Shown piece by piece: positions 44,569 to 53,245 of a DNA stretch of 64,000 nt. The notes under the pieces are model-generated. The model was not told where the DNA came from and did no database searches. It saw only the letters and a program-made list of their open reading frames with translations. The stretch covers positions 58,590 through 122,589 of the forward strand of contig JBOEGJ010000026.1 of assembly GCA_050633365.1 (NCBI GenBank). Direction: 5' to 3'. The position numbers and the translations under genes were made by a program. The stretch comes from Pseudomaricurvus sp050633365. GTDB taxonomy: Bacteria > Pseudomonadota > Gammaproteobacteria > Pseudomonadales > Cellvibrionaceae. Positions within the stretch are counted from its first letter, which is position 1. Each line of letters starts with the position of its first letter.

Positions 44569-45285
44569 TTAATCTTCGCTACTATCAAACAGGCCAAACA
44601 GTGCGTCTTTTTCATCCGACGAGACGGTGGTTTCCGATTGAATGTCTTTGCGCGATCCGCTGCGGACCTGATTGCGGCCGCCGTGTTTCGCCTCGTACAA
44701 TAAGGCGTCCACTCGCTTGATAAAATCTTCCTGAGTTTCTTGTTTTCCCGCCGTGTACACATCGATGCCTAAGCTGGCGGTTAAGTTGATCTCGTTGCCA
44801 TCGGCGTGAAGCGGTGTGGCTTCGATACGCGCCCGCAACCGCTCGGCCACTTGAGTGCCGGTGAGTAAATCGGTCGAGGGTAAAATAATGACGAACTCTT
44901 CACCGCCGTAGCGGCAGGGAATATCAAGTTTTCGCGTCGCCTGCTTAAGCAGCTCTGAGGTTTGTATCAGCGCGAGATTGCCAATCTCGTGTCCCCAGGT
45001 GTCATTGACCTTTTTGAAGAAATCTAAATCGACGATGATCAGCGCAGTGGCTTGACCGGTGCGCTGGGTGCGCTCCATTTCGTAATCGAGCGCTTTGGTA
45101 AAGTGACGATAGTTGTTGAGCCCGGTGAGAGTGTCGGTATGCACCTGCTCGGTGAGATCCGCCACCTCTTGGCGCAGGGTACTGACCTCATCAATGATGT
45201 GGCAGGTGGTTTCACCCACAGGGCAATTCGGCGTTGCCGATGGCTGTGTCGAAGTCGTCACTGGGTCTTCCTGATCCAAAGTCAT
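44569..45285 (-). CDS. GGDEF diguanylate cyclase
   Basis: A 238-aa protein with a short N-terminal segment (CPVGETTCHIIDEVSTLRQE), a coiled-coil linker and a GGDEF domain. TDTLTGLNNYRHF opens the domain; RYGGEEF is the intact active site, with I-site RKLD five residues upstream. No sensor or membrane domain is present, so input is unclear; the two N-terminal Cys (CPVGETTC) could matter. It converges on the PP2C-kinase gene (28 bp gap). Confidence 0.9.
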   Translation of the reverse strand: MTLDQEDPVTTSTQPSATPNCPVGETTCHIIDEVSTLRQEVADLTEQVHTDTLTGLNNYRHFTKALDYEMERTQRTGQATALIIVDLDFFKKVNDTWGHEIGNLALIQTSELLKQATRKLDIPCRYGGEEFVIILPSTDLLTGTQVAERLRARIEATPLHADGNEINLTASLGIDVYTAGKQETQEDFIKRVDALLYEAKHGGRNQVRSGSRKDIQSETTVSSDEKDALFGLFDSSED

Positions 45286-45508
45286 AATTGTTATTCTGCT
45301 GCACGGTCAATAATGCTAGGCCGCTCCCGTTGATAGTAACCCAATATCAATAATTCTAACGCAATATTAATAGACGTCGAGCGAGGGCGATCAAGGCTAC
45401 CAGGCCTATATCGTCCAGCGGTTACTAAATCCTATCGGCTCCAAGCGCCAATGCCTGAGCGATTTTGTGGCTGAGAGCCAGAAACAAAAGGTCTGAACCT
45501 TAGCCTCA

Positions 45509-46153
45509 CTAAGCGTTCAGTTGGTGTTCGAGCTGCTCCAGCTGTTCGGGGGTGTTGATATTGGTAAAGGGATCGACTTCTCCAAGCGATTGAATTTCCT
45601 GTGAAAAATCGCAAAGTCTCGCCTTTTGTTGCTTCAGCCAAGCCCCCATCCGGTAGTTTTTTTCTTCCACCAGCCAGCGTCTGAGTGGTTCACGCTGATC
45701 GATGTGCCAAAGGCAGAAGGTCGGTTGTTTGTGGCCGGCATAAGTGGGGCAGATCAATTGCTTGGATGATGAGTCCTCCGAGTCTTGTGTTCTGCAGAGT
45801 AAGCGGGTGACTAGATCCATGGGGAACAGAGGGCTGTCGACGGCAAAGCTGGCCAGCCAGCGATGGCTGCTGTTGCTGTGCATCCATTCCAGCGCCGCGT
45901 GTATACCGGCCAGCGGCCCCAAATGACCGCTCAAACGGTCTTCGATGAGTGGCAGTTGGCGGCTTAAAAGATCGATCTCTTCCGTCACTGGTGGATTGAC
46001 GTTGATCAGCAATTGATCCACTTGTGGCGCTGCGCGTTCAATGACGTGATCCAGCAGTGTTTTTCCCGCCAGGGTCAGTTGGTGCTTGGCCTGGCCATTC
46101 ATTCGTCGGGCGAGGCCTCCGGCCAAAATAACGCCGCAGCAGTCAGTGTTCAT
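45509..46153 (-). CDS. mobA: Molybdenum cofactor guanylyltransferase MobA
   Basis: Attaches GMP to molybdopterin, making the cofactor needed by nitrate reductase and other DMSO-family enzymes. It is 214 aa from ATG 46153 (MNTDCCGVILAGGLARRMNG); an in-frame GTG five codons upstream is possible. LAGGLARRMNGQAKHQL is the nucleotide-binding signature, and FAVDSPLFPMDL is the metal-binding Asp segment. Its presence beside the nitrate transporter fits. Confidence 0.92.
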   Translation of the reverse strand: MNTDCCGVILAGGLARRMNGQAKHQLTLAGKTLLDHVIERAAPQVDQLLINVNPPVTEEIDLLSRQLPLIEDRLSGHLGPLAGIHAALEWMHSNSSHRWLASFAVDSPLFPMDLVTRLLCRTQDSEDSSSKQLICPTYAGHKQPTFCLWHIDQREPLRRWLVEEKNYRMGAWLKQQKARLCDFSQEIQSLGEVDPFTNINTPEQLEQLEHQLNA

Positions 46154-46246
46154 TGTGTTGGTTATCACCGAGAGAAATTTTCAGCATTATGTGCCGGAAG
46201 CGTTTGAAGATACAATGCACACATCAATCATTGCTGGGTGAGAATC

Positions 46247-46882
46247 ATGGAGTTGGAGAATTTTCGTCGTGAGTATTTGCAGGGTGGTCTTAAGCGAGAC
46301 GACCTAAATGACGATCCTATTGCACAGTTTGAGTTGTGGCTACAGCAAGCCATTGATGCAGGCTTACACGATCCCACCGCCATGACTGTGGCGACGGTGG
46401 ATGCGGACGGACAACCCAGCCAGCGCATCGTGTTGCTCAAACACGTCGATCAGCGCGGCTTCGTTTTTTACACCAACTACGAAAGTCACAAAGCGCAAGA
46501 CTTGGCCAATAATCCACGGATCAGTTTGCACTTTCCGTGGCACTCCCTAGAGCGTCAGGTCAAAGTTCGCGGGTGTGTCGAGAAGGTGAGCGCGGCCGAA
46601 TCACTGGCCTATTTCAGCTCGCGCCCCGAAGAGAGTCAGTTGGCGGCGTGGGCGTCGGCGCAAAGTCGGCCGGTGTCTTCGCGTCAGTTACTGATGCAGC
46701 AATTTAATGCCATGAAAGAAAAGTTCAAACAAGGAAAGATTCCTTTGCCGGATTTTTGGGGTGGCTTTCGGGTCGAGGTTTCCAGTATCGAGTTTTGGCA
46801 GGGCGGAGCCAACCGACTTCACGATCGCTTTCAATACACACGAGATGGCGATCACTGGGACATAGATAGGCTTGCCCCTTAA
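46247..46882 (+). CDS. pdxH: Pyridoxamine 5'-phosphate oxidase PdxH
   Basis: FMN enzyme that oxidises PNP or PMP to pyridoxal phosphate. It is 211 aa from ATG 46247 (GGGTGAG upstream); GTG 46238 is an alternative. Typical segments are MTVATVDADGQPSQRIVLLK, YESHKAQDLANNPR, LHFPWHSLERQVKVRG and the C-terminal LHDRFQYTRD with DHWDIDRLAP. It supplies the cofactor for the PLP enzymes found elsewhere in the window. Confidence 0.96.
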   Translation: MELENFRREYLQGGLKRDDLNDDPIAQFELWLQQAIDAGLHDPTAMTVATVDADGQPSQRIVLLKHVDQRGFVFYTNYESHKAQDLANNPRISLHFPWHSLERQVKVRGCVEKVSAAESLAYFSSRPEESQLAAWASAQSRPVSSRQLLMQQFNAMKEKFKQGKIPLPDFWGGFRVEVSSIEFWQGGANRLHDRFQYTRDGDHWDIDRLAP

Positions 46883-46906
46883 TCCAACAGCGGAGTTTTT
46901 ACGCCA

Positions 46907-47410
46907 ATGATTCCCACGATTGAAACCGAGCGATTCAGCTTAGTGGCCCCGAGCCTGGAATGTTATGAGGTTTATGAGCGCTTCTATACCGACGCCGAGG
47001 CATCAGCCATGTATGGCGGGCCGATCAGTAAAGAGCAGGCTTGGGCAAGATTAAAAGCGGATCTTGGCTCATGGTATTTGTTGGGTTTTGGTGTCTGGGT
47101 TATTCGTTTAAAGTCGGATAATCGCTACATCGGAACCTGCGGCTTTTGGCGGGGCGAAGGTTGGCCCAGGGAGCTCACCTGGTGGGTCTTGCCCGAGTAT
47201 CGGGGTCAAGGTATTGCCACGGAAGCCTCAAAGGCCGCTTTGTTGCACGCTTATGATGAGTTTAAGTGGGAGTCGGTCGAAACTTACATGAACGATGAAA
47301 ATACCGCGGCGAGAAGCTTAGTCGAAAAACTAGGAGGCCAAAAAACGCGGCGAGAAGCGTTTGGTGACGGATTAAGTCGCAATATCTATTGCTTGCCCAA
47401 ACCCGCTTAA
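46907..47410 (+). CDS. GNAT family acetyltransferase (RimJ/RimL-like)
   Basis: A 167-aa acetyltransferase of the Acetyltransf_3 type. ETERFSLVAPS opens it, YIGTCGFWRGEGW is strand 4, and LPEYRGQGIATEAS contains the acetyl-CoA pyrophosphate-binding R/Q-x-x-G-x-A motif. NENTAARSLVEKLG-like sequence near the end (NDENTAARSLVEKLGG) also fits. It follows pdxH by 24 bp. Substrate unknown. Confidence 0.85.
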   Translation: MIPTIETERFSLVAPSLECYEVYERFYTDAEASAMYGGPISKEQAWARLKADLGSWYLLGFGVWVIRLKSDNRYIGTCGFWRGEGWPRELTWWVLPEYRGQGIATEASKAALLHAYDEFKWESVETYMNDENTAARSLVEKLGGQKTRREAFGDGLSRNIYCLPKPA

Positions 47411-47545
47411 CTCACTTATCGACGTGCCAAAACTCGAAAGAATGACTTCGGTTATGAAGTTATGAGGTTGAGAGTTACAAACCGAAATCATCCCCGCCGA
47501 CGTTAACGTGTGCGCGGGAATGATTCAGTTGTCAGCTATCAGTTT

Positions 47546-48325
47546 TTAATGAGCCGTAGCGCACTGACCACCGTCAAGAATAATCGTTTCACCGATCACC
47601 CAAGCAGAGGCGCGAGAGCTTAAGTAGATCGCTGTGCCGGCAGCATCTTCTGGAGTGCCGATACGGCCGCGTGGATTGGCCGCTGCCACTTCTGCTTCGT
47701 GATTATCCAGCGCAAACGCAGTCATCTTACTGGGGAAGAATCCCGGCGCAATACCATTCACATTGATGTGATCTTTCACCAAATCCGCTGATAAGTGCTT
47801 GGTCAGCTGAATTACCGCCGCTTTACTGGACGAGTAAGAGTAAGTGCTCATGCCTGGGCCTGGATAGAAGAAACCATTGATCGAGGCGATATTAATCACT
47901 CGTGCTGGATCATCTTGAGAGCCCGCGCTGCGCATGGCGGGCAGCAGTTGCTGGGTGAGGAAAAACAGCGATTTCACGTTCAAATCCATCACCTTATCCC
48001 AGCCGGCTTCGGGGAAGTCATCAATCGGTGCGCCCCAAGTCGCGCCAGCGTTGTTGACCAAAATATCCACGTTGGATTCACGCGATTTTATTTCGTCGGC
48101 GAAGGCCTTAACGCCTTCTAATGTTGATAGATCAGAGGCAACTGCGACGCACTCACCCACTTTGTTCAGCTCGGCCGCTGTTGCATCAAGCTCTTCTTGT
48201 TTGCGGGCGGTGATGTAGGTTTTTACCCCGTTTTCTACAAAGCCGCGAGCAATCATGGCGCCGATTCCCCGTGACCCGCCTGTGACGATGGCAACTTTAC
48301 CACTAACATCAAATAGATTTTTCAT
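47546..48325 (-). CDS. SDR oxidoreductase, RhlG-like
   Basis: Short-chain dehydrogenase/reductase, 259 aa from ATG 48325, which AGAGAGGA precedes by 4 nt. TGGSRGIG (NADP-binding), DILVNNAGATWGAP, the catalytic Ser in NIASINGF, YSYSSSKAA (Tyr-x3-Lys) and the IAPGFFPSKMT loop are present. The NNAG(T/A)(S/T)WGA and LLPAMRSAGSQDDPARVINI segments resemble Pseudomonas RhlG, a beta-ketoacyl reductase. It is divergent from the quinone oxidoreductase gene. The true substrate is unknown. Confidence 0.87.
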   Translation of the reverse strand: MKNLFDVSGKVAIVTGGSRGIGAMIARGFVENGVKTYITARKQEELDATAAELNKVGECVAVASDLSTLEGVKAFADEIKSRESNVDILVNNAGATWGAPIDDFPEAGWDKVMDLNVKSLFFLTQQLLPAMRSAGSQDDPARVINIASINGFFYPGPGMSTYSYSSSKAAVIQLTKHLSADLVKDHINVNGIAPGFFPSKMTAFALDNHEAEVAAANPRGRIGTPEDAAGTAIYLSSRASAWVIGETIILDGGQCATAH

Positions 48326-48458
48326 CGTATCCTCTCTCCAGCTTGTTTTAGAATGATCATGCCCTAAGACTAAGAGCACGGATGAGTGCTGTCCATGTCA
48401 TCGGATGTCCGGTCGTCAATAAAGGCTCCGGCACGTTTACCGAACCAAGGAAGTTGTT

Positions 48459-49475
48459 ATGAATCAAACCCAATATCCCCCGCAAACTATGCAATACATC
48501 TCCATGGTCGAGGCCGGTGGGCCAGAAGTGCTTACCCCCGCGACCACCGATACCCCAACGCCAAAGGCTGACGAGGTCCTAATTAAGGTGGCCTATGCCG
48601 GCGTCAATCGGCCAGATGTGGTGCAGCGCCAAGGCCTCTACCCGCCGCCGCCGGGGGCTTCACCGATTTTGGGGTTAGAGGTCTCTGGCGAGGTTGTCGC
48701 CGTCGGCGATGCCGTGACGTCGCTGAAACTTGGGGATTTGGTGTGTGCACTCACCAACGGTGGCGGCTACGCGCAATATGCCGTGGCCCCAGAGGGGCAA
48801 TGCCTAGCGGTTCCCAAAAGCCTGCCGCTTGAGCTGGCCGCGGCACTGCCGGAAACCTGTTTTACTGTATGGACTAACGTGTTTGATCGCGGCGCCTTGC
48901 AGCCTGGCGAGACGCTACTCATTCACGGCGGCGCCAGCGGCATTGGCACCAGTGCGATTCAAATGGCCAAGGCTTGGGGCGCCAAGGTCTTTGTCACCGT
49001 CAGCACCGAGCAAAAACGCCAGGCCTGTTTAGATTTAGGCGCTGATTTGGCGATCGACTATTCAGAGCAAGATTTTGTCGAGGTCATCAATGCCGAGACC
49101 GACGGCCGTGGTGTCGATGTGATTCTCGATATGGTGGGCGGCGATTACATTCAGCGCAATATCACCGCGGCGGCTGTCGATGGTCGTATCGTCAACATCG
49201 CCTTTTTACGGGGCCCTCAAAACGAATTGAACCTGCTGCCGATGATGTTAAAACGGCTCACCTTGACCGGCTCAACCTTAAGGCCGCAATCGCCCGAGGC
49301 AAAAGCCAATATTGCTAACAACTTGCAGCAACATATTTGGCCGTTGATCGAGGCCGGTACCATGCAACCGAAGTTGGCCAAGGTGTTTTCCGCGAGTGAT
49401 GCAACCCAAGCTCATCAGTTGATGGAGTCTCATGATCTGATTGGTAAAGTGGTTTTGGATATGGGGATGATCTAG
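48459..49475 (+). CDS. NAD(P)H-quinone oxidoreductase, PIG3 family
   Basis: Zinc-free medium-chain reductase of the PIG3/zeta-crystallin group, 338 aa. AGVNRPDVVQRQGLYPPPPG and LGLEVSGEVVAVG are the N-terminal signatures; LIHGGASGIGTSAIQMAK is the NADPH-binding Rossmann motif. LTLTGSTLRPQSPEAK is the family C-terminal block. Its stop codon lies in a CTAGTGG tandem repeat. Confidence 0.9.
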   Translation: MNQTQYPPQTMQYISMVEAGGPEVLTPATTDTPTPKADEVLIKVAYAGVNRPDVVQRQGLYPPPPGASPILGLEVSGEVVAVGDAVTSLKLGDLVCALTNGGGYAQYAVAPEGQCLAVPKSLPLELAAALPETCFTVWTNVFDRGALQPGETLLIHGGASGIGTSAIQMAKAWGAKVFVTVSTEQKRQACLDLGADLAIDYSEQDFVEVINAETDGRGVDVILDMVGGDYIQRNITAAAVDGRIVNIAFLRGPQNELNLLPMMLKRLTLTGSTLRPQSPEAKANIANNLQQHIWPLIEAGTMQPKLAKVFSASDATQAHQLMESHDLIGKVVLDMGMI

Positions 49476-49499
49476 TGGCTAGTGGCTAGTGGCTAGTGG
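49472..49499 (+). repeat. CTAGTGG tandem repeat, four copies
   Basis: Four perfect head-to-tail copies of the heptamer CTAGTGG, the first of which contains the TAG stop of the quinone reductase gene. Slippage-prone sequence. Confidence 0.85.
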
Positions 49500-49540
49500 C
49501 GCGGGACGACGGGCATCGGTACGAGATATGAGTAAAACCC

Positions 49541-49646
49541 TAGATTGCCGCGTCGCAAAAAACCGCTCCTCGCAATAACGGAGTTATGAAGAATCCTCGT
49601 TGATATCTCGTCATTGTTAGCCCAGCGAAGCAATCCATCTTGCAGC
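49541..49646. repeat. Inverted dispersed repeat, CGTCATTG...CAATCC type
   Basis: Left arm (49541-49580) reads, on the minus strand, CGTTATTGCGAGGAGCGG then GACGCGGCAATCTA. Right arm (about 49609-49646) reads CGTCATTGTTAGCCCAGCG then AAGCAATCCATCT. The arms are inverted copies of one family. I recognise the CGTCATTGCGAG...GCAATCC pattern as a common bacterial intergenic palindromic repeat. The remaining bases of 49500-49735 hold nothing I recognise. Confidence 0.6.
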
Positions 49647-49735
49647 TAAAGAGAGTATTGAAAGAACAGTAGCCCTAACCATAGCAAAGATCATTTAACA
49701 AAAAGATCAGAATACAAGCGGATAGAGTAAGCACC

Positions 49736-50941
49736 ATGAAACGAACTCAAATACACACCGGCCCATTAAAAGGCTACCGCGTTATAGAGCTGGGCCAACT
49801 ACTCGCCGGCCCATTCACCGGCTGCATGTTGGGTTACTTTGGCGCCGAGGTGATAAAAATTGAATCCCCCGAGGGCGGTGATCCCATTCGCGGTTGGCGT
49901 GAAGTGCAAGACGGTACTTCCCTATGGTGGCACTCGCTGGGTCGCAATAAAAAATCCGTCACCATCGATTTAAAATCCGAACAGGGCATCGATCTGGTAA
50001 AACAACTCATTAACAGTGCCGATGTCGTGATCGAAAATTTCCGCCCGGGTGTGGTCGAAAAGTGGGGCATAGGCCCAGAGCAATTCACCGAGAGCAATCC
50101 CAAGTTGGTGTACGCACGTATTTCAGGTTACGGCCAAACTGGCCCCTACGCCAAAAAGCCTGGCTTCGCCTCTGTGTGTGAAGGCATGAGCGGTTTTCGT
50201 TACGTCAACGGTTTTGATGGCGGCCCACCGGTGCGACCGAATTTGAGCATTGGCGATACCATCGCCGGTATTCACACCGCGCTGGGCATCACCATGGCGC
50301 TGTTAGAGCGAGAAAAAAGCGGCCAAGGCCAAGTGGTCGACGTGGCACTCTACGAAGCCATGTTTAATTTGATGGAAGCGGTAGTACCCGAATACGACGG
50401 CGCCGGTGTTGTCCGCGAACCTTCGGGTTCTACCGTGACCGGCATTGCCCCCACCAACACCTATCAATGCAGCGATGGTAAATACGTCGTCATTGGCGGC
50501 AATGGCGATTCGATTTTTCAACGCTTAATGACCGGCATAGGCCATTCGGATTTGGCCGAAGATCCTCGGCTTGCCAACAACGCTGGTCGCGTCGAACACG
50601 AAGACGAAATCGATCAAATCATTGGCGGCTGGTGTTCAGTGAGAAGCGTTGATGAAGTTCTGCAAGTGATGGAAGCTCAGCGCGTTCCCGCAGGCCCCAT
50701 CTACAACGTCGAAGACATGTTCAACGACGAACACTTCCAAGCCCGAGGCATGTTTGAACAAGTTGAGATCAACGGCAAGCCGCTAAAAATCCCCGCCATC
50801 TTGCCCAAACTCACCCGCACGGAAGGCAAAACCCAATGGCCGGGACCAGAGTTGGGGCAACACAATGATGAAGTGCTGAAAGGGTTGTTGGGGTTGTCCG
50901 ACGATGAAATACAGAATCTTTCAAATGAAAAAGTCATTTGA
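49736..50941 (+). CDS. CaiB/BaiF family class III CoA-transferase
   Basis: Transfers CoA between carboxylic acids, 401 aa. Typical are VIELGQLLAGPFTGCMLGYF, GAEVIKIESPEGGDPIRGW, RNKKSVTIDLKSEQG, IENFRPGVVEKWG and YARISGYGQTGPYAKKPGF. The catalytic Asp is expected in LSIGDTIAGIHTALG. The sequence resembles the succinyl-CoA:dicarboxylate transferases, but the substrate is not defined. It has a weak Shine-Dalgarno and its own upstream region of 260 bp. Confidence 0.9.
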   Translation: MKRTQIHTGPLKGYRVIELGQLLAGPFTGCMLGYFGAEVIKIESPEGGDPIRGWREVQDGTSLWWHSLGRNKKSVTIDLKSEQGIDLVKQLINSADVVIENFRPGVVEKWGIGPEQFTESNPKLVYARISGYGQTGPYAKKPGFASVCEGMSGFRYVNGFDGGPPVRPNLSIGDTIAGIHTALGITMALLEREKSGQGQVVDVALYEAMFNLMEAVVPEYDGAGVVREPSGSTVTGIAPTNTYQCSDGKYVVIGGNGDSIFQRLMTGIGHSDLAEDPRLANNAGRVEHEDEIDQIIGGWCSVRSVDEVLQVMEAQRVPAGPIYNVEDMFNDEHFQARGMFEQVEINGKPLKIPAILPKLTRTEGKTQWPGPELGQHNDEVLKGLLGLSDDEIQNLSNEKVI

Positions 50942-50997
50942 TACTAAGGCTATTTTGTGAATGTTGAGATCTTAAATTAACGCTAAGGAGCGAAGCA

Positions 50998-51381
50998 ATG
51001 CTAAAAAATTCACTGTCGACAGTCGGTCGCTGTTTACTGGCACTCTATTTCTTGTTGCCGGGGATTCTCAAGTTCGTCGCCTGGGATACCCATGTCGCCT
51101 TGATGGAAAAACACGCAATGGTGATGATTCCACTGTTCCTCGCCGCGGCCGCCACTTTGCAAATCCTCTGCAGTATTGGGATTCTATTGAACCGTTATAC
51201 CCAATGGTGCGCACTGGTGTTGGCGTTTATGGTTTTGGCGATTAACTTTCAGTTGCACGATTTCTGGAACTATACCGATACCGAAGCGGCTCACGAGACG
51301 CAGAACTTTGTTAAAAACCTAGGCATCTTTGCGGGATTGTTGGTGTTGAGTGCATACAGTTGGAAGAGCGACGATGCTTAG
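50998..51381 (+). CDS. DoxX family membrane protein
   Basis: A 127-aa protein with four predicted membrane helices (about 7-25, 43-63, 68-86 and 104-122) and the N-terminal ALYFLLPGILKFVAWD segment typical of DoxX-like proteins. AAGGAG precedes the ATG. Some DoxX proteins act in redox or thiosulfate metabolism; nothing here defines the role. It is 56 bp after the CoA-transferase and may be cotranscribed. Confidence 0.8.
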   Translation: MLKNSLSTVGRCLLALYFLLPGILKFVAWDTHVALMEKHAMVMIPLFLAAAATLQILCSIGILLNRYTQWCALVLAFMVLAINFQLHDFWNYTDTEAAHETQNFVKNLGIFAGLLVLSAYSWKSDDA

Positions 51382-51460
51382 TAGCTACCACAACAGGGCG
51401 CGGTTAGAGCATTCGATCATAATTCATGTAAGCCTTTGATGGCTGATTAAAACTGAAGCG

Positions 51461-51738
51461 ATCAATAGGGTCACGTATCAATAGGGTTAGAGTCGCTGAT
51501 TTTAAGTATCAATAGGATCAATAGGATCAGAGTCGTTGATTTTATATCGAGCACGGTTTCGTGGCCGTATGGCTGAACGCTATCTGACGGCGATACGCGA
51601 GGTAGGGAATAACGCTTGGATGTTGGGGATGACCGTTTCAAGTCACGATCAATGGGGTCAGAGCCGTTGATTTTATGCGATCAATGGGGTCACGATCAAT
51701 GGGGTCAGAGTCGTTGATTTTATGAAATCAATAGGGTT
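51461..51738 (+). repeat. Cluster of REP sequences upstream of the RAYT gene
   Basis: At least seven full or partial copies of a unit of consensus AATCAATGGGGTCAGAGTC plus GTTGATT: 51461-51476, 51477-51504, 51508-51520, 51517-51544, 51648-51675, 51680-51692, 51695-51722, and a fragment at 51726-51738. Full units can fold as a hairpin of AATCAA.. with ..TTGATT around a GGGTCAGAG loop. Older copies are decayed (AATAGGA, AATAGGG). Confidence 0.9.
51545..51645 (+). pseudogene. RAYT 3' fragment, truncated copy
   Basis: Translates to YRARFRGRMAERYLTAIREV and further, matching codons 174 onward of the intact RAYT at 51772, with a one-base deletion near 51630. It is flanked by REP units on both sides (51517-51544 and 51648-51675, both in the same orientation). 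The last third of the RAYT 3' segment is missing. Confidence 0.8.
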
Positions 51739-51771
51739 ATTCTAATTGTCTACTTCAAGGATGAAGAGCTT

Positions 51772-52485
51772 ATGGCCCGTTTACCCCGCCTATACCTACC
51801 AGGCTGTCCTCAGCATATAATTCAACGCGGAAATAATCGCGAAGCCTGCTTCTACGATGAGGCTGATTATAAAGCTTACTTGGCTTTTCTAAACGATACG
51901 GCGGAGAAATATGGCGGTGCCATTCATGCATTTGTTTTGATGACTAATCATGTTCACCTGTTGGTAACCCCGAGTGACGAACAATGTGTTGGGCGTATGA
52001 TGCAGGCTCAGGGGCGTAAATACGTTCAGTACTTTAACTTTAAATATTCTCGTACTGGTACGTTGTGGGAGGGAAGGTACAAATCAACATTGGTTGATAC
52101 CGACTACTACTTGTTAACGGTTTATCGCTATATTGAATTGAATCCCGTTCGAGCTAACATGGTCGCTCATGCATCTGAGTATCCATGGTCCAGTTATCGG
52201 GGTAACGCAATGGGGAAACCTGTTCAATTACTAACGCCCCATGCGTTGTACCAGAAGCTCGGAGGGAGTGATAAGGATCGACAATCTGCTTATCGAGCAC
52301 TGTTTCGAGGCCGTATGGCAGAATGTGACCTAACGACGATACGTGAAGCAACGAACAAAGCATGGGTATTGGGAGATGATCGCTTTAAGTCTCAAGTTGA
52401 AACCATAACGGGTCGAAGAGCGACTCAATTTGGACGGGGAGGAGATAGAAAGTCAAAGGCGTATCGGGAAGGGTTGAATCAATGA
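51772..52485 (+). mobile_element. REP-associated tyrosine transposase (RAYT)
   Basis: A 237-aa Y1 transposase of the IS200-like/RAYT family, apparently intact. MARLPRLYLPGCPQHIIQRG is the family start; MTNHVHLLV carries the HUH metal-binding His60-Val-His62, and a Tyr in GRKYVQYFN (Tyr84 or Tyr87) is the candidate nucleophile. RTGTLWEGRYKS and YIELNPVRANMV follow. Such enzymes cut single-stranded REP sequences. REP units lie upstream, and the stop codon is inside an inverted REP unit. Confidence 0.92.
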
Positions 52486-52502
52486 CTCTGACCCCATTGA
52501 TT
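52477..52502 (-). repeat. Inverted REP unit at the RAYT stop codon
   Basis: AATCAATGACTCTGACCCC followed by ATTGATT is the reverse complement of the upstream REP units. It includes the last codons and TGA of the RAYT gene, giving a REP-RAYT-inverted REP unit of about 800 bp. Confidence 0.9.
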
Positions 52503-52801
52503 CTGGAAGTGAAAACGGGAAAACGTCGGTTGATTGAGTACGTAATGGCGCCGCTCATGCGATATAAAAGTGAAAGTGTTAGAGAAAGGTAGTCCATGAA
52601 GCTTATTGGCGGTTTTTTGTGTTCTGAATTCCTAGATATACAATGAAGAATTGGAATAGCCTATTTTCGAAGTTTTAGCGCATAGGTTGAGTTCATCTTT
52701 GAAACGACCACGCTAGTTAGTGTTGTAGAATTACATGTAGAAATACTTATTAGATTCTCCAGTTATAAATCCTTACCGACTAAAAAACGGAGTGAGATTC
52801 G
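52503..52801. other. AT-rich intergenic region
   Basis: About 300 bp with no ORF I would support. Base composition is visibly AT-richer than the core genome, suggesting acquired DNA. CGGAG near 52788 serves the next gene. Confidence 0.4.
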
Positions 52802-53245
52802 ATGGCTTTTGTAAATGAAATGATTCCTGAGACTGACGTTGTCAAATTTAAAATCAAGGAAGTAGATAAGAAATTAAGAATTGGTAGAACTTCCTCTAGG
52901 CAGTGGGTTGCTGATCGAGAAAGAGCGATATTTGTCAGAATGGTATCCATGCAATGTATGCACCCGGAAATGACAAATGAGAGAGATATTTCTACTTGGT
53001 CTATTAATTTCGATGGGCACGTGATTTTTTTTGATTTAGAGAATATTGGCAGAGGACGGGACGACGACGGTTATATGTGGAATAGCTGGAGGTTGTTAGG
53101 AATCGAAGATGGTGGTCGGTTGAGTGTAGATAAAGATATCTTTATTGGTTACGTAAAGGAAGCGCTAACGACATTTCAGTTTAACTATGAAACATTTTCC
53201 GACAAGTTCTATCTGAAGTTCGATGCCGAGGGGGCCGTACTATGA
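52802..53245 (+). CDS. Hypothetical protein, first gene of a two-gene cassette
   Basis: A 147-aa soluble protein I do not recognise. It has aromatic and acidic residues in the middle (STWSINFDGHVIFFDLENIG, then RGRDDDGYMWNSWRLLGIED) and no signal peptide or membrane segment. CGGAG precedes the ATG by about 9 nt. The stop overlaps the next start as ATGA, implying coupled translation. Its AT-richer composition and the mobile-element surroundings suggest transfer. An immunity-like or effector-associated role is only a guess. Confidence 0.6.
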   Translation: MAFVNEMIPETDVVKFKIKEVDKKLRIGRTSSRQWVADRERAIFVRMVSMQCMHPEMTNERDISTWSINFDGHVIFFDLENIGRGRDDDGYMWNSWRLLGIEDGGRLSVDKDIFIGYVKEALTTFQFNYETFSDKFYLKFDAEGAVL

